A stretch of DNA of 64,000 nt from Xanthomonas sontii (GTDB lineage Bacteria > Pseudomonadota > Gammaproteobacteria > Xanthomonadales > Xanthomonadaceae). Below are positions 56,764 through 64,000 of the stretch, in pieces; positions within the stretch are counted from its first letter, which is position 1, and each line of letters starts with the position of its first letter. A model generated the notes under the pieces. The model had not been told where the DNA came from and did no database searches. It saw nothing but the letters and a program-made list of their open reading frames with translations. A program made the position numbers and the translations under genes. Location of the stretch: assembly GCF_040529055.1 (NCBI RefSeq), contig NZ_CP132342.1, positions 3,966,001 to 4,030,000 on the forward strand. Reading direction: 5' to 3'.

Positions 56764-57825
56764 ATGCGCCAGCCACCCGACACCTTCCCTACCCGCCTGC
56801 TCGCCTGGTTCGACCGCAACGGGCGGCATGACCTGCCCTGGCAGCATCCGCGCAGTCCGTACCGGGTGTGGCTGTCGGAGATCATGCTGCAGCAGACCCA
56901 GGTGGCGGTGGTCATCCCCTATTTCCTGCGCTTCCTGCAGCACTTCCCGACCCTGCCGGCACTGGCCGCCGCCGACAACGACGCGGTGATGGCGCAATGG
57001 GCCGGGCTCGGCTACTACGCTCGCGCGCGCAACCTGCACGCCGCCGCCAAGCGCTGCGTGGAACTGCACGGCGGCGAGCTGCCGCGCGATTTCGAGGCCC
57101 TGCATGCGCTGCCCGGCATCGGCCGCAGCACCGCCGGCGCGATCCTCAGCCAGGCCTGGAACGACCGCTTCCCGATCCTCGACGGCAACGTCAAGCGCGT
57201 GCTGACCCGCTACCACGGCATCGCCGGCTATCCCGGCCTGCCGGCGGTGGAAAAGCCGCTGTGGGCGCTCGCGCACGACCACGTGGCCGCCGTGCCGGAC
57301 GGGCGCATGGCCGACTACACGCAGGCGCAGATGGATTTCGGCGCCACCCTGTGCACCCGCGCCAACCCGGCCTGCGTGCTGTGCCCGCTGCAGGACGACT
57401 GCGTGGCGCGCCGCGACGGCCTGGTCGAAGCGCTGCCCACGCCCAAGCCGGGCAAGACCCTGCCCGAGCGCGAGGCGCTGGCGCTGTTGCTGGAGAACGC
57501 CGCCGGCGAATTGCTGCTGCAGCGGCGACCGCCGACCGGCATCTGGGCCTCGCTGTGGACCCTGCCGCAGGCCGAGACCGACAGCGAGCTGCGCGCCTGG
57601 TACGCGCGCTGGATGCGCGGGCGCGCCTACGACGACGCCGAAGCGCTGCCGCCGATCGTGCACACCTTCAGCCATTACCGCCTGCACCTGCAGCCACTGC
57701 GCCTGCGCAAGGTCGCCATGGGCGATGCGCTGGGCGACAATGACGACCTGCGCTGGGTGGCGCGCGCCGACCTGTCGACGCTGGGCCTGCCCGCACCGAT
57801 CCGCAAACTGCTCGACGGCCTCTAG
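56764..57825 (+). CDS. mutY: A/G-specific adenine DNA glycosylase
   Basis: Base-excision repair enzyme of 353 residues that removes adenine opposite 8-oxoguanine. Catalytic Glu39 lies in [12 protein letters not shown], the helix-hairpin-helix in [13 protein letters not shown], and catalytic Asp140 in [11 protein letters not shown]. The [4Fe-4S] ligands Cys197, Cys204, Cys207 and Cys213 follow the C-x6-C-x2-C-x5-C pattern. The C-terminal NUDIX-like domain (about 235-350) recognises 8-oxoG. The yggX gene follows within 45 bp, as in many gammaproteobacteria. Confidence 0.96.
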   Translation: MRQPPDTFPTRLLAWFDRNGRHDLPWQHPRSPYRVWLSEIMLQQTQVAVVIPYFLRFLQHFPTLPALAAADNDAVMAQWAGLGYYARARNLHAAAKRCVELHGGELPRDFEALHALPGIGRSTAGAILSQAWNDRFPILDGNVKRVLTRYHGIAGYPGLPAVEKPLWALAHDHVAAVPDGRMADYTQAQMDFGATLCTRANPACVLCPLQDDCVARRDGLVEALPTPKPGKTLPEREALALLLENAAGELLLQRRPPTGIWASLWTLPQAETDSELRAWYARWMRGRAYDDAEALPPIVHTFSHYRLHLQPLRLRKVAMGDALGDNDDLRWVARADLSTLGLPAPIRKLLDGL

Positions 57826-57869
57826 CGCGCCAGCGCGCGCGGCCGCACGCACCGCCAGGAATTGTTGCC

Positions 57870-58148
57870 ATGTCCCGCACCGTCTTCTGCCAGTACCAGC
57901 AACGCGACGCCGAAGGGCTCGATTACGTGCCCTATCCTGGCGAGCTCGGCAAGCGCGTGTTCGCGCACATCGGCAAGGCCGGCTGGCAGGCCTGGCTGGC
58001 GCACCAGACCATGCTGATCAATGAGAACCGGCTGTCGCCGCGCGATCCCAAGCACCGCGCGTTCCTGGAAGCGGAACTGGAGAAGTTCCTGTTCCAGGGC
58101 GGCGCCGACAAGCCCGACGGCTACGTGGCGCCCGACCAGGCCTCCTGA
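57870..58148 (+). CDS. yggX: Oxidative damage protection protein / Fe(2+)-trafficking protein
   Basis: Small protein of 92 residues with the family start [30 protein letters not shown], the conserved Cys7, and [34 protein letters not shown]. YggX protects iron-sulfur proteins against superoxide. Location after mutY, itself an iron-sulfur repair enzyme, is the usual operon. Confidence 0.96.
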   Translation: MSRTVFCQYQQRDAEGLDYVPYPGELGKRVFAHIGKAGWQAWLAHQTMLINENRLSPRDPKHRAFLEAELEKFLFQGGADKPDGYVAPDQAS

Positions 58149-58233
58149 GCACCACCGCGTCGTCGCGTCACTCCCACGCACCGACGCTCAGACACTGCCA
58201 AGCGCCTGCGTTCGTCGCACCTCACCCGACCTC

Positions 58234-58296
58234 CAGGAGCGGCTTCAGCCGCGACACGGCCTTACCGGTAATACCCGTCGCGGCTGAAGCGTGCGC
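58234..58296. repeat. REP-like AGCCGCGAC inverted-repeat element, copy 3
   Basis: GGAGCGGCTTCAGCCGCGAC on the left and GTCGCGGCTGAAGC on the right flank CTTACCGGTAATACC. It is the most complete copy in the window and can fold into one long stem-loop. It lies between convergent yggX and the DUF6491 gene. Confidence 0.8.
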
Positions 58297-58436
58297 CCCG
58301 GGGCCATAAGGGCGTGCCGCACAGCACCTTGCAGTGCACCTAACGCAACAGGCTGCACCAGCAAGCGACAGCGCGACATCACACTAGCCGCACCACCGCG
58401 CGCGCCGCCTCGCGAATCCCGAATCCCGGCACTGCG

Positions 58437-58895
58437 TCAGCTCCCAGGCGCCTGCTGCGCCCGTTCCTGCACCTTGGCCTCGCGCAGTTCCTTCTCCGAG
58501 GTGCGCAGCGCCTTGACGTCGAGCGGGCGGATGCTGTCGATGCGGCACGGCAGGCGAATCGCGGCGGGGCCGCCGCCGAGCACCAGCACATCGTCGAACT
58601 TCGCCGAGACCTGGCTGCCGAAATGGGTGATGGCGATGCTGGGGGCGAAATCCAGGTCCTGGCAGGTGCCGGCGAATTCCAGCAGATAGGCCTGGTTCGG
58701 GCGCGTCCACACCGCCAGCGCGCTGTCGCCGAGTGCGGTCCAGCCGCTGAGCCGGTTGAAGTACTGGAAGTCGCGCACCGGCGCACCGGCGTGGGCGCGG
58801 TACAGGGTCAGACGCTCGTCGTCGCTGAGCCGGTTGGTGGCGCAGCCGGCCAGCACGGCCGTGGCGACGAGGGAGGACAGCAGCAGGCGTTTCAT
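58437..58895 (-). CDS. DUF6491 family lipoprotein
   Basis: Product of 152 residues. The lipoprotein signal ends VLAGC (Cys18). The mature domain has RLTLYRAHAGAPVRDFQYFNRLSGWTALG and LDFAPSIAITHFGSQVSAKFDDVLV, with two Cys (in GTCQDLD and LPCRID) that may form a disulfide. The tail is Lys/Glu/Gln-rich. The DUF6491 assignment rests on the overall pattern; function unknown. It stands alone between the yggX side and the M48 gene. Confidence 0.82.
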   Translation of the reverse strand: MKRLLLSSLVATAVLAGCATNRLSDDERLTLYRAHAGAPVRDFQYFNRLSGWTALGDSALAVWTRPNQAYLLEFAGTCQDLDFAPSIAITHFGSQVSAKFDDVLVLGGGPAAIRLPCRIDSIRPLDVKALRTSEKELREAKVQERAQQAPGS

Positions 58896-59010
58896 GGCAG
58901 TGCTCCCGATGGTGTGGAGCGCATCATGCGCCCGCCGCCGTGCACGCGAGCGTGGATAAGCGCGCGGCGTTCAGCGACAAGGCAGCCAACGCGTGCAACG
59001 GCGGCAGCGC

Positions 59011-59922
59011 TTACTGCGAAGCACCACGCGCGGACTCGCAGAAGCGCTGCCGGTACTCCAGCGCCTTGGGCATCAGCGCCTGGAGGTTCTGGATGCGGGT
59101 GCCCGGATTGGGATGGGTGGAGGCGAACTCCGGCGGCGCCTGGCCGCCACTGCTGGCGCTCATCCGCTCCCACAGCGGCACCGCCTCGCGCGGGTCGAAA
59201 CAGGCCGCCGCGGCCAGCATCAGGCCCACTTCGTCGGCCTGGGTCTCGTGGCTGCGCGCGTACGGCAGCAGGTAGCCATAGCCCATCGCCGCCATCGCCA
59301 TCTGCTGCTGTTGCGGATCCAGGCCGCCGGCGGCGCCGGCCATCTGCCCGATCTGGGTCAGCTTCTGCTGGGCCATGCGCTGCGCGCCATGCCGCAGCAG
59401 CGCATGCGCGATCTCGTGACCCATCACCACCGCCATCGCGTCGGCGTTCTTGGCCACCGGCAGCAGCCCGGTGTAGACCGCCATCTTGCCGCCGGGCAGG
59501 CAGAACGCATTGGCCTGGTCGGACTCGATCACGTTGACGTCCCAGTCGAAGCCGCGCGCGTAATGCTTGGCCTGCATGCCGTGCTCGGCGGCCAGCGCGT
59601 CCTCGACCACGTCGACCTTGGCGATCAGCCGCTGCGCGATCGCACGCACCTGCTGCGCCACCTGCGACTGCGGATCGACCGGATGTTCCTGCGCCAGGAT
59701 CTCCTGGTACGCCTGCAGACCCAGCGCCTTCTCGTCCTCCACATTCAACGAGCGGTCGATCAGCACCTGTTCGCCGGTGTACGGATCCTCGCTGCGGTTG
59801 GAGAACCAGTAAAACCCGGCATACACGGCAAAGCCCAGCAGTACCAGCCAGCGCACCCCGCCCAGCGGTCCACGGCGGCCGCCGCCCGGTTCGCCGCCCT
59901 GGCGGCCGAAGACTTGGTTCAT
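59011..59922 (-). CDS. M48 family membrane-anchored zinc metallopeptidase
   Basis: Product of 303 residues with a Gly/Arg-rich cytoplasmic start and one membrane segment at about 24-40 (RWLVLLGFAVYAGFYWF). The M48 domain carries HEIAH (His169, Glu170, His173) and the third-ligand Glu226 in ETQADEVG. Residues 140-155 contain FCLPGGKMAVYTGLL, the family signature. It is likely a periplasm-facing quality-control protease of the LoiP/YcaL type. The start ATG at 59922 was chosen to place the anchor properly. Confidence 0.92.
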   Translation of the reverse strand: MNQVFGRQGGEPGGGRRGPLGGVRWLVLLGFAVYAGFYWFSNRSEDPYTGEQVLIDRSLNVEDEKALGLQAYQEILAQEHPVDPQSQVAQQVRAIAQRLIAKVDVVEDALAAEHGMQAKHYARGFDWDVNVIESDQANAFCLPGGKMAVYTGLLPVAKNADAMAVVMGHEIAHALLRHGAQRMAQQKLTQIGQMAGAAGGLDPQQQQMAMAAMGYGYLLPYARSHETQADEVGLMLAAAACFDPREAVPLWERMSASSGGQAPPEFASTHPNPGTRIQNLQALMPKALEYRQRFCESARGASQ

Positions 59923-59979
59923 CGCACTCCCCCTCGCTGACTGGTGAGGCAATCTAGCGCCGGCACCGGCGCGGCGGCG

Positions 59980-61872
59980 TCAAATGCCGCGCACAAGGCG
60001 GAAGCCGACGCGTGCGCTGGTGCTGTCCGAATCCTGCATCAGCCGCCACGCCGCGCGGGTCTGCTCCGGCGCATTGGCCCAGTTGCCGCCGCGCACCACC
60101 CGCGAGCGGCAGCCCGGGTTGTACCAGGCCGCGCCGTCGGCCGGCGCGCGGCGATAGCTGGCGTGCCAGCAGTCGGCGACCCACTCGCTGAGGTTGCCGG
60201 CCATGTCGTGCAGACCCCAGGCGTTGGCGGAAAAATTGGCCACCGGGGCCGGGCCCCAGAAGCCGTCGGTGTAGCCGACGAAGGCATTGCGCCAGTGCCG
60301 CCCGCTGGGCGAGACGTCGCCGCCGCCGGTGAAGTTGCCGCTGCCGCGCGGCGGCGTGCCGGCGTTGCCCCAGGGATAGCGGCCGCGGCCGCCGGCGCGC
60401 AGGGCGTATTCGAACTCGGCCTCGCTGGGCAGCCGGTAATGCCGCCCGGTCTGCTGCGACAGCCAGGCCGCATAGGCCTCGGCGTCGCGCACGCTGACGT
60501 GCATCACCGGGCTGTTCGGCGCCGCCCGCGCGCCCTGGTAATCGGACTGCCAGTCAACGCCGTTGCGGCGCACGAAGTTGCCGCTGCGCTCGTCGTAGAC
60601 GGTGGAGTGGCCGCGGCGGGTGGCGCGCGGACGCGCATTGGTCGCCTCCACGAAACGGCGGAACTCGGCCACGGTGACCTCGGTGATCGACATGGCGAAA
60701 CCGCGGTCGAAGCGCACGTAGTGCTGCGGCATCTCCGCCGGCGAGGCGCCGGGTTCGGTCTCGGCCGCGCCCATGCGGAAGCCGCCGTGCGGCACCACGA
60801 TCATCTGCGGGCCGCGCCCGCCGTCGTGCATGCCGTCGGTGAACACCTGGCCGGGGCGGAAGCTGCCGTAGTGGGTGGCCAGGTCGATGCGTTCGCGCAG
60901 CATCGCCGCCACCGGGTCGCCGGGATCGGCGATGCGCAGCACGTCGCCAAGGCGCTCGCGCGCCGACTTCAATCCGGCCGGGGTGGCCAGATCGCGCAGG
61001 CCGGCATCGCGCAAGGCGGCGATGCGCGCCACCCGCACCTGCTCCACGCGCTCGCGCGCGTCGTGCACCGTGGGCGCGTCCTCGCGCACCCGCGCCGCGC
61101 GCGCCAGCCAACTGCCGGCGGCGGCGAAATCCGAGGCCGCCGCGGCCGTCTCGGCGCGACGGATCAGCGCGCTTTCCACCGCCGCCACGCCCTGCCGCGC
61201 GCGCGCATCGTCCGCATCCAGCAGCAACGCCTCGCGGAAATTGGCCAGGGCGCCGTTGCCGTCCTCGCCCAGGCGGCCGCCGCGCAGGTCGTCCTCGCCG
61301 GCGCGGTTGTAGGCCAGCACCCGCGAGGCGGTCTCCACCCGCTGCTGCAGGCGCCGCACCGCCGGGTCATCGGCATCCAGCCACAGCGCCACCATCGCGA
61401 TGCGCGCGGCCTGCTCGAGCGTGCGTTCGGAAAGATCCGGATCGCCCAGCGCCTGCGCGCCGAGTTGCAACAGGCGCCGCCGCGCCTTGCGCAGGCCGTC
61501 CTGGGCAACGCGATCGTTCGGCGCCAGGCTGCGGATCGCCAGGTACAGCGGAATCGCCGACTGCGCATCCTCGAACAGGCGATCTTCGGCCAGCGCGCGC
61601 GCCGCCTGGCGCCGCGCCTGCGGCAGGCCGCTGCGCGTCAGGGTCGGCAACGGCGGCTGCCAGCGCGCCACGGTCTCGGCCGCATCCTCGCCGCCGATGG
61701 TCACGCTGGGCGCCTGCACCGGCTTGGCCGGCGCCGACTGCGCCGTAGCGGTGGCAGCGGCAGCGGCGGTCGCAGGCGCGGTCTCGGCGGCCGGCGCCGA
61801 CGGCTGCCGCGCACAGCCGACCAGCGCTGCCGCAAGCATGCTCCAGACCATCACAACGCCGCTGCTGCGCAC
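59980..61872 (-). CDS. Lipoprotein with C-terminal formylglycine-generating-enzyme-like (SUMF1) domain
   Basis: Product of 630 residues. The GTG at 61872, preceded by an excellent GGAGGAAAA, starts a lipoprotein signal ending ALVGC (Cys20). An ATG at 61905 is an alternative. Residues about 60-390 are Ala/Arg-rich helical repeats resembling TPRs. The C-terminal 230 residues form an FGE-sulfatase fold (VPHGGFRMGA, ITEVTVAEFRRFVEATN, RLPSEAEFEYALRAG, AGNLSEWVADCW, RVVRGGNW, ARVGFRLV). The Cys that closes active FGEs (GFRC) is replaced by Leu, so formylglycine synthesis is unlikely; a binding or scaffold role is more plausible. Confidence 0.87.
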   Translation of the reverse strand: MRSSGVVMVWSMLAAALVGCARQPSAPAAETAPATAAAAATATAQSAPAKPVQAPSVTIGGEDAAETVARWQPPLPTLTRSGLPQARRQAARALAEDRLFEDAQSAIPLYLAIRSLAPNDRVAQDGLRKARRRLLQLGAQALGDPDLSERTLEQAARIAMVALWLDADDPAVRRLQQRVETASRVLAYNRAGEDDLRGGRLGEDGNGALANFREALLLDADDARARQGVAAVESALIRRAETAAAASDFAAAGSWLARAARVREDAPTVHDARERVEQVRVARIAALRDAGLRDLATPAGLKSARERLGDVLRIADPGDPVAAMLRERIDLATHYGSFRPGQVFTDGMHDGGRGPQMIVVPHGGFRMGAAETEPGASPAEMPQHYVRFDRGFAMSITEVTVAEFRRFVEATNARPRATRRGHSTVYDERSGNFVRRNGVDWQSDYQGARAAPNSPVMHVSVRDAEAYAAWLSQQTGRHYRLPSEAEFEYALRAGGRGRYPWGNAGTPPRGSGNFTGGGDVSPSGRHWRNAFVGYTDGFWGPAPVANFSANAWGLHDMAGNLSEWVADCWHASYRRAPADGAAWYNPGCRSRVVRGGNWANAPEQTRAAWRLMQDSDSTSARVGFRLVRGI

Positions 61873-61990
61873 TTTTCCTCCGAACCATGGACCTTGCGAC
61901 GCCATCCCGTCCGGCGCGCCGTGCGGCCGGCGGAGCGACGTTAGGCTATTCTCGCCTGCCTGAGCAAACCCTGCAGTCAACGGAAATCAC

Positions 61991-63076
61991 GTGCCTTACT
62001 GGATCAAGCAACCTGCCGAGCTGAGCGAACGGCTGGCGCAGCGACCGGCCCGCATCGGCCTGGATACCGAATTCGTCCGCGAACGCACCTATTGGCCGCA
62101 ACTGGCGCTAGTGCAGATGGCCGTAGGCGATGAAATCCTGCTGATCGACCCGCTGATCCCGGGCATGCCGCAGGCGCTGGCGCCGTGGCTGAGCGACCCG
62201 GACATCCTCAAGATCATGCACAGCGCCAGCGAAGACCTGGTCGCCTTCAAGTGCGCCTGCGGCACCCTGCCGCGGCCGCTGTTCGACACCCAGATCGCCG
62301 CCGGCCTGGCCGGGCTCGGCGCCGGCATGGGCTACCAGAAGCTGGTGCTGGAGATCACCGGCGTGCACCTGGCCAAGGGCGAGACCCGCTCGGACTGGCT
62401 GCGCCGCCCGCTGTCGCCGGCGCAGCTGGAGTACGCCGCCGACGACGTGCGCTATCTGTTCGCGCTGCACGACAACCTGCAGGCGCGGTTGCAGACCCTG
62501 GAGCGCGGCGACTGGCTGCACGAGGACGGCGAACGCCTGCTCGGCACCGTCGAGCACGACGACGGCGAACGCTGGCCGCACCTGGGCATGCGCTCGGCGC
62601 AGTTCATGGACCGCCCCGCGCAACTGCGCCTGCTGCGCCTGTTGCGCTGGCGCGACGCGCAGGCGCGGCACAACGACAAACCGCGCAGCTGGATCCTGGA
62701 CAACGAACTGGCCGCCACCCTGGCGCGCTTCCCGCCGCAGGACCAACCGGCCATGCTGGCGCTGTTCGACAAACACCCCAAGGCGCCGCGCAAGCTCAGC
62801 GATGCGGTGTGGCAGGCGCTGACCACGCCGCTGGCCGACGAAGCCGACGCCCCGCAGGCGCTGGCCGCCAGCGACGACAACAAGGCCGCGCTGAAGCGGC
62901 TGCAGGACGCGGTGGCCGCGCGCAGCGCCGAACTCGGCCTGCCCGACGGCCTGCTCGCCTCGCGCAAGCACCTGGAAGCCCTGCTGGAAAGCGCGCAATG
63001 GCCAGCACCGCTGGCGGGCTGGCGCCGGCGCGAACTGGAACCGCGGCTGCAGCCGCTGCTGGCGGCCACACGCTGA
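61991..63076 (+). CDS. rnd: Ribonuclease D
   Basis: 3'-5' exoribonuclease of 361 residues acting in tRNA 3'-end maturation. DEDD-type motifs are Exo I Asp25-Thr-Glu27 (LDTEF), Exo II Asp82 (HSASEDL) and Exo III Tyr148-x3-Asp152 (YAADDVRYL). An HRDC domain (about 210-290) and a second helical domain follow. The start is GTG 61991. The gene is divergent from the FGE-like lipoprotein and convergent with the H-NS-like gene across a bidirectional terminator. Confidence 0.95.
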   Translation: MPYWIKQPAELSERLAQRPARIGLDTEFVRERTYWPQLALVQMAVGDEILLIDPLIPGMPQALAPWLSDPDILKIMHSASEDLVAFKCACGTLPRPLFDTQIAAGLAGLGAGMGYQKLVLEITGVHLAKGETRSDWLRRPLSPAQLEYAADDVRYLFALHDNLQARLQTLERGDWLHEDGERLLGTVEHDDGERWPHLGMRSAQFMDRPAQLRLLRLLRWRDAQARHNDKPRSWILDNELAATLARFPPQDQPAMLALFDKHPKAPRKLSDAVWQALTTPLADEADAPQALAASDDNKAALKRLQDAVAARSAELGLPDGLLASRKHLEALLESAQWPAPLAGWRRRELEPRLQPLLAATR

Positions 63077-63142
63077 GCGGGCGCGGCCGGGCCGATCGCG
63101 CCGCCCCGTCCGCGCAGCGCGATCGGGTCAACGATCGGGCAT

Positions 63143-63172
63143 AAAAAAAGGCCAGGAATTCCTGGCCTTTTT
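63143..63172. terminator. Bidirectional Rho-independent terminator between rnd and the H-NS-like gene
   Basis: Perfect palindrome GGCCAGGAATTCCTGGCC (63150-63167) with seven A's on the left and five T's on the right, so it can terminate transcription from both converging genes. Confidence 0.93.
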
Positions 63173-63179
63173 CGTTCGC

Positions 63180-63584
63180 TCAGTACTTGAAGAGCGGGAA
63201 CTTCAGATCCGGGTGGCGCGCCTTCCATTCGTTGTAGGCGGCGGTGCCTTCCCAGGCGGCGAACGCCTTCGGCGTGCGACCGCGGCCGGACCAGGTTTCG
63301 CCGGTGTGCGGCAACTGGTACTTCGGCTTGACCTCGCTGCGGCCGCCGGCGGACTTGCTGCTGGCCGGCTTGGGCGCCGCGCTGGTCACGTAGGCGGCGA
63401 TCTCGTTGCGCTGCTTGGCGCTGAAGAACTCGGCGAACTGCTCCAGCAGCGACAGCACGTTGGCGTGCGCCGCATTGGTTTCGCCCTCGCGCGCCTGCCG
63501 CTCCTGCTCTTCCAGCTTGCGCATTTCTTCCTGCAGCTTGGCCTTGGCTTCGGCGATCTGTTGCAAGTTGCGAACTTCCGTCAT
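63180..63584 (-). CDS. H-NS family nucleoid-associated protein
   Basis: DNA-binding protein of 134 residues. The N-terminal coiled-coil oligomerisation region (about 5-60) is Lys/Glu/Gln-rich. A Lys/Ser/Ala linker precedes the C-terminal DNA-binding domain (about 85-134) with TWSGRGRTPKAF, equivalent to the W-x-G-x-G-R-x-P core of H-NS, and a final KARHPDLKFPLF. Such proteins silence AT-rich, horizontally acquired DNA, which is relevant to the AT-rich patch at 15.1-15.6 kb. The start ATG at 63584 gives the coiled coil immediately; an extension upstream is not protein-like. Confidence 0.92.
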   Translation of the reverse strand: MTEVRNLQQIAEAKAKLQEEMRKLEEQERQAREGETNAAHANVLSLLEQFAEFFSAKQRNEIAAYVTSAAPKPASSKSAGGRSEVKPKYQLPHTGETWSGRGRTPKAFAAWEGTAAYNEWKARHPDLKFPLFKY

Positions 63585-63632
63585 GTGTAAAAGACCTGTC
63601 TTTAGGTAAAAAGGTATGAGGCGGACGGTATA

Positions 63633-63680
63633 TTTCGTCCGGAACGAAATCACCGCGGGGGATTTCGGCCGTCGAGTATA
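63633..63680 (-). promoter_or_regulatory. Candidate promoter and 17-bp inverted repeat of the H-NS-like gene
   Basis: On the minus strand a TATACT -10 element (63680-63675) is followed by the perfect inverted repeat TTTCGT-TCCGG-ACGAAA (63649-63633), which would fall about +19 to +35. The nearest TTGTCT -35 candidate is 21 nt away, longer than usual. The repeat could be an autoregulatory operator. Confidence 0.42.
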
Positions 63681-63773
63681 TCGACTCCATGCGCGCGCTG
63701 TAGACAAAAGGCGAACACGTTTTCCGGCCCGACCGGTCCCCTGCCCCGGCGCCGCCGATGTTGCACTGCCCCC

Positions 63774-63803
63774 TTGGCACGCGGCCCCGTGCCCAGTTAC
63801 ACT
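63774..63803 (+). promoter_or_regulatory. Sigma-70 promoter of tRNA-Ala
   Basis: TTGGCA (63774-63779), 18-nt spacer, TACACT (63798-63803). The predicted start falls a few bases before the tRNA 5' end at 63817. Confidence 0.65.
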
Positions 63804-63816
63804 ACGCGTCTGATGT

Positions 63817-63892
<76 letters not shown>

Positions 63893-63932
63893 TCTTGCCG
63901 TCTTCGACGGTGCAAACGAGGTCAGACAGCCA

Positions 63933-63953
63933 CCAGGCTCTCTGGCCTTTTTT
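63933..63953 (+). terminator. Possible terminator after tRNA-Ala
   Basis: CCAG-GCTCT-CTGG stem followed by CCTTTTTT. The stem is short, so the call is tentative. Confidence 0.45.
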
Positions 63954-64000
63954 GTTGGCCGATCTTGGGATTGGCCGCGCTCGATCGCGCGGGGGGCGCC

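Overview
The window is a GC-rich (roughly two-thirds G+C by eye) chromosomal segment that reads as a Xanthomonas or a very close relative. Supporting signs are the Xanthomonas-type TonB-dependent receptors, a Svx/AvrXca virulence protein, an H-NS-like protein, short dispersed repeats built on 'AGCCGCGAC' and 'CCCCTCTCCC...GGGAGAGGGG', and GGGGATT-type intergenic tracts. Nothing looks like a plasmid, prophage or intact insertion sequence.

Layout. (1) 1-7780, plus strand: tail of an outer-membrane efflux factor, periplasmic adaptor, RND pump, response regulator and sensor kinase, all overlapping by about 4 bp or nearly abutting: an RND efflux operon with its own two-component system. (2) 7796-14768: metallo-beta-lactamase-fold hydrolase, gamma-glutamyltransferase, YfhL ferredoxin, a lipoprotein, coaD and rsmD on the minus strand, then divergent htpG. 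(3) 14769-15839: an AT-rich patch with one small membrane protein. (4) 15840-16862: an Ldh/DpkA-family imino-acid reductase. (5) 17193-53931: about 37 kb with every gene on the minus strand. Its proximal half encodes two TonB-dependent receptors, a GH127/146-type beta-L-arabinofuranosidase, the Svx metalloprotease, a GH43 arabinosidase, a 1449-residue GH121-like enzyme and a Tat-exported protein of unknown family. Its distal half encodes a DPP-IV-type S9 peptidase, an amino-acid permease, two DUF885 proteins, an Xaa-Pro-type M24 aminopeptidase and a complete trans-4-hydroxy-L-proline catabolic operon. A divergent PAS-AraC regulator follows at 54104. (6) 55222-64000: housekeeping genes ftsY, mutY, yggX, DUF6491 lipoprotein, M48 protease, FGE-like lipoprotein, rnd, H-NS-like protein and tRNA-Ala(CGC).

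How the genes fit together. Region 5 reads as one route for plant hydroxyproline-rich glycoproteins (extensins). Arabinosidases would remove the beta-L-arabinosides carried on hydroxyproline, receptors would import the sugars, proteases would cut the backbone, proline-directed peptidases and a permease would recover amino acids, and hydroxyproline would end as 2-oxoglutarate. Four promoters in the glycosidase half share a 14-bp palindrome-like site (TGCG-N2-ATTCCGCA, transcript sense) followed at exactly 19 nt by ACAAGAC. A near-identical 14-mer lies in the lhpA/AraC intergenic region, which suggests that deglycosylation and hydroxyproline catabolism are co-regulated. The individual enzyme families are known. 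The unified locus and shared operator are my inference and the most notable thing here.
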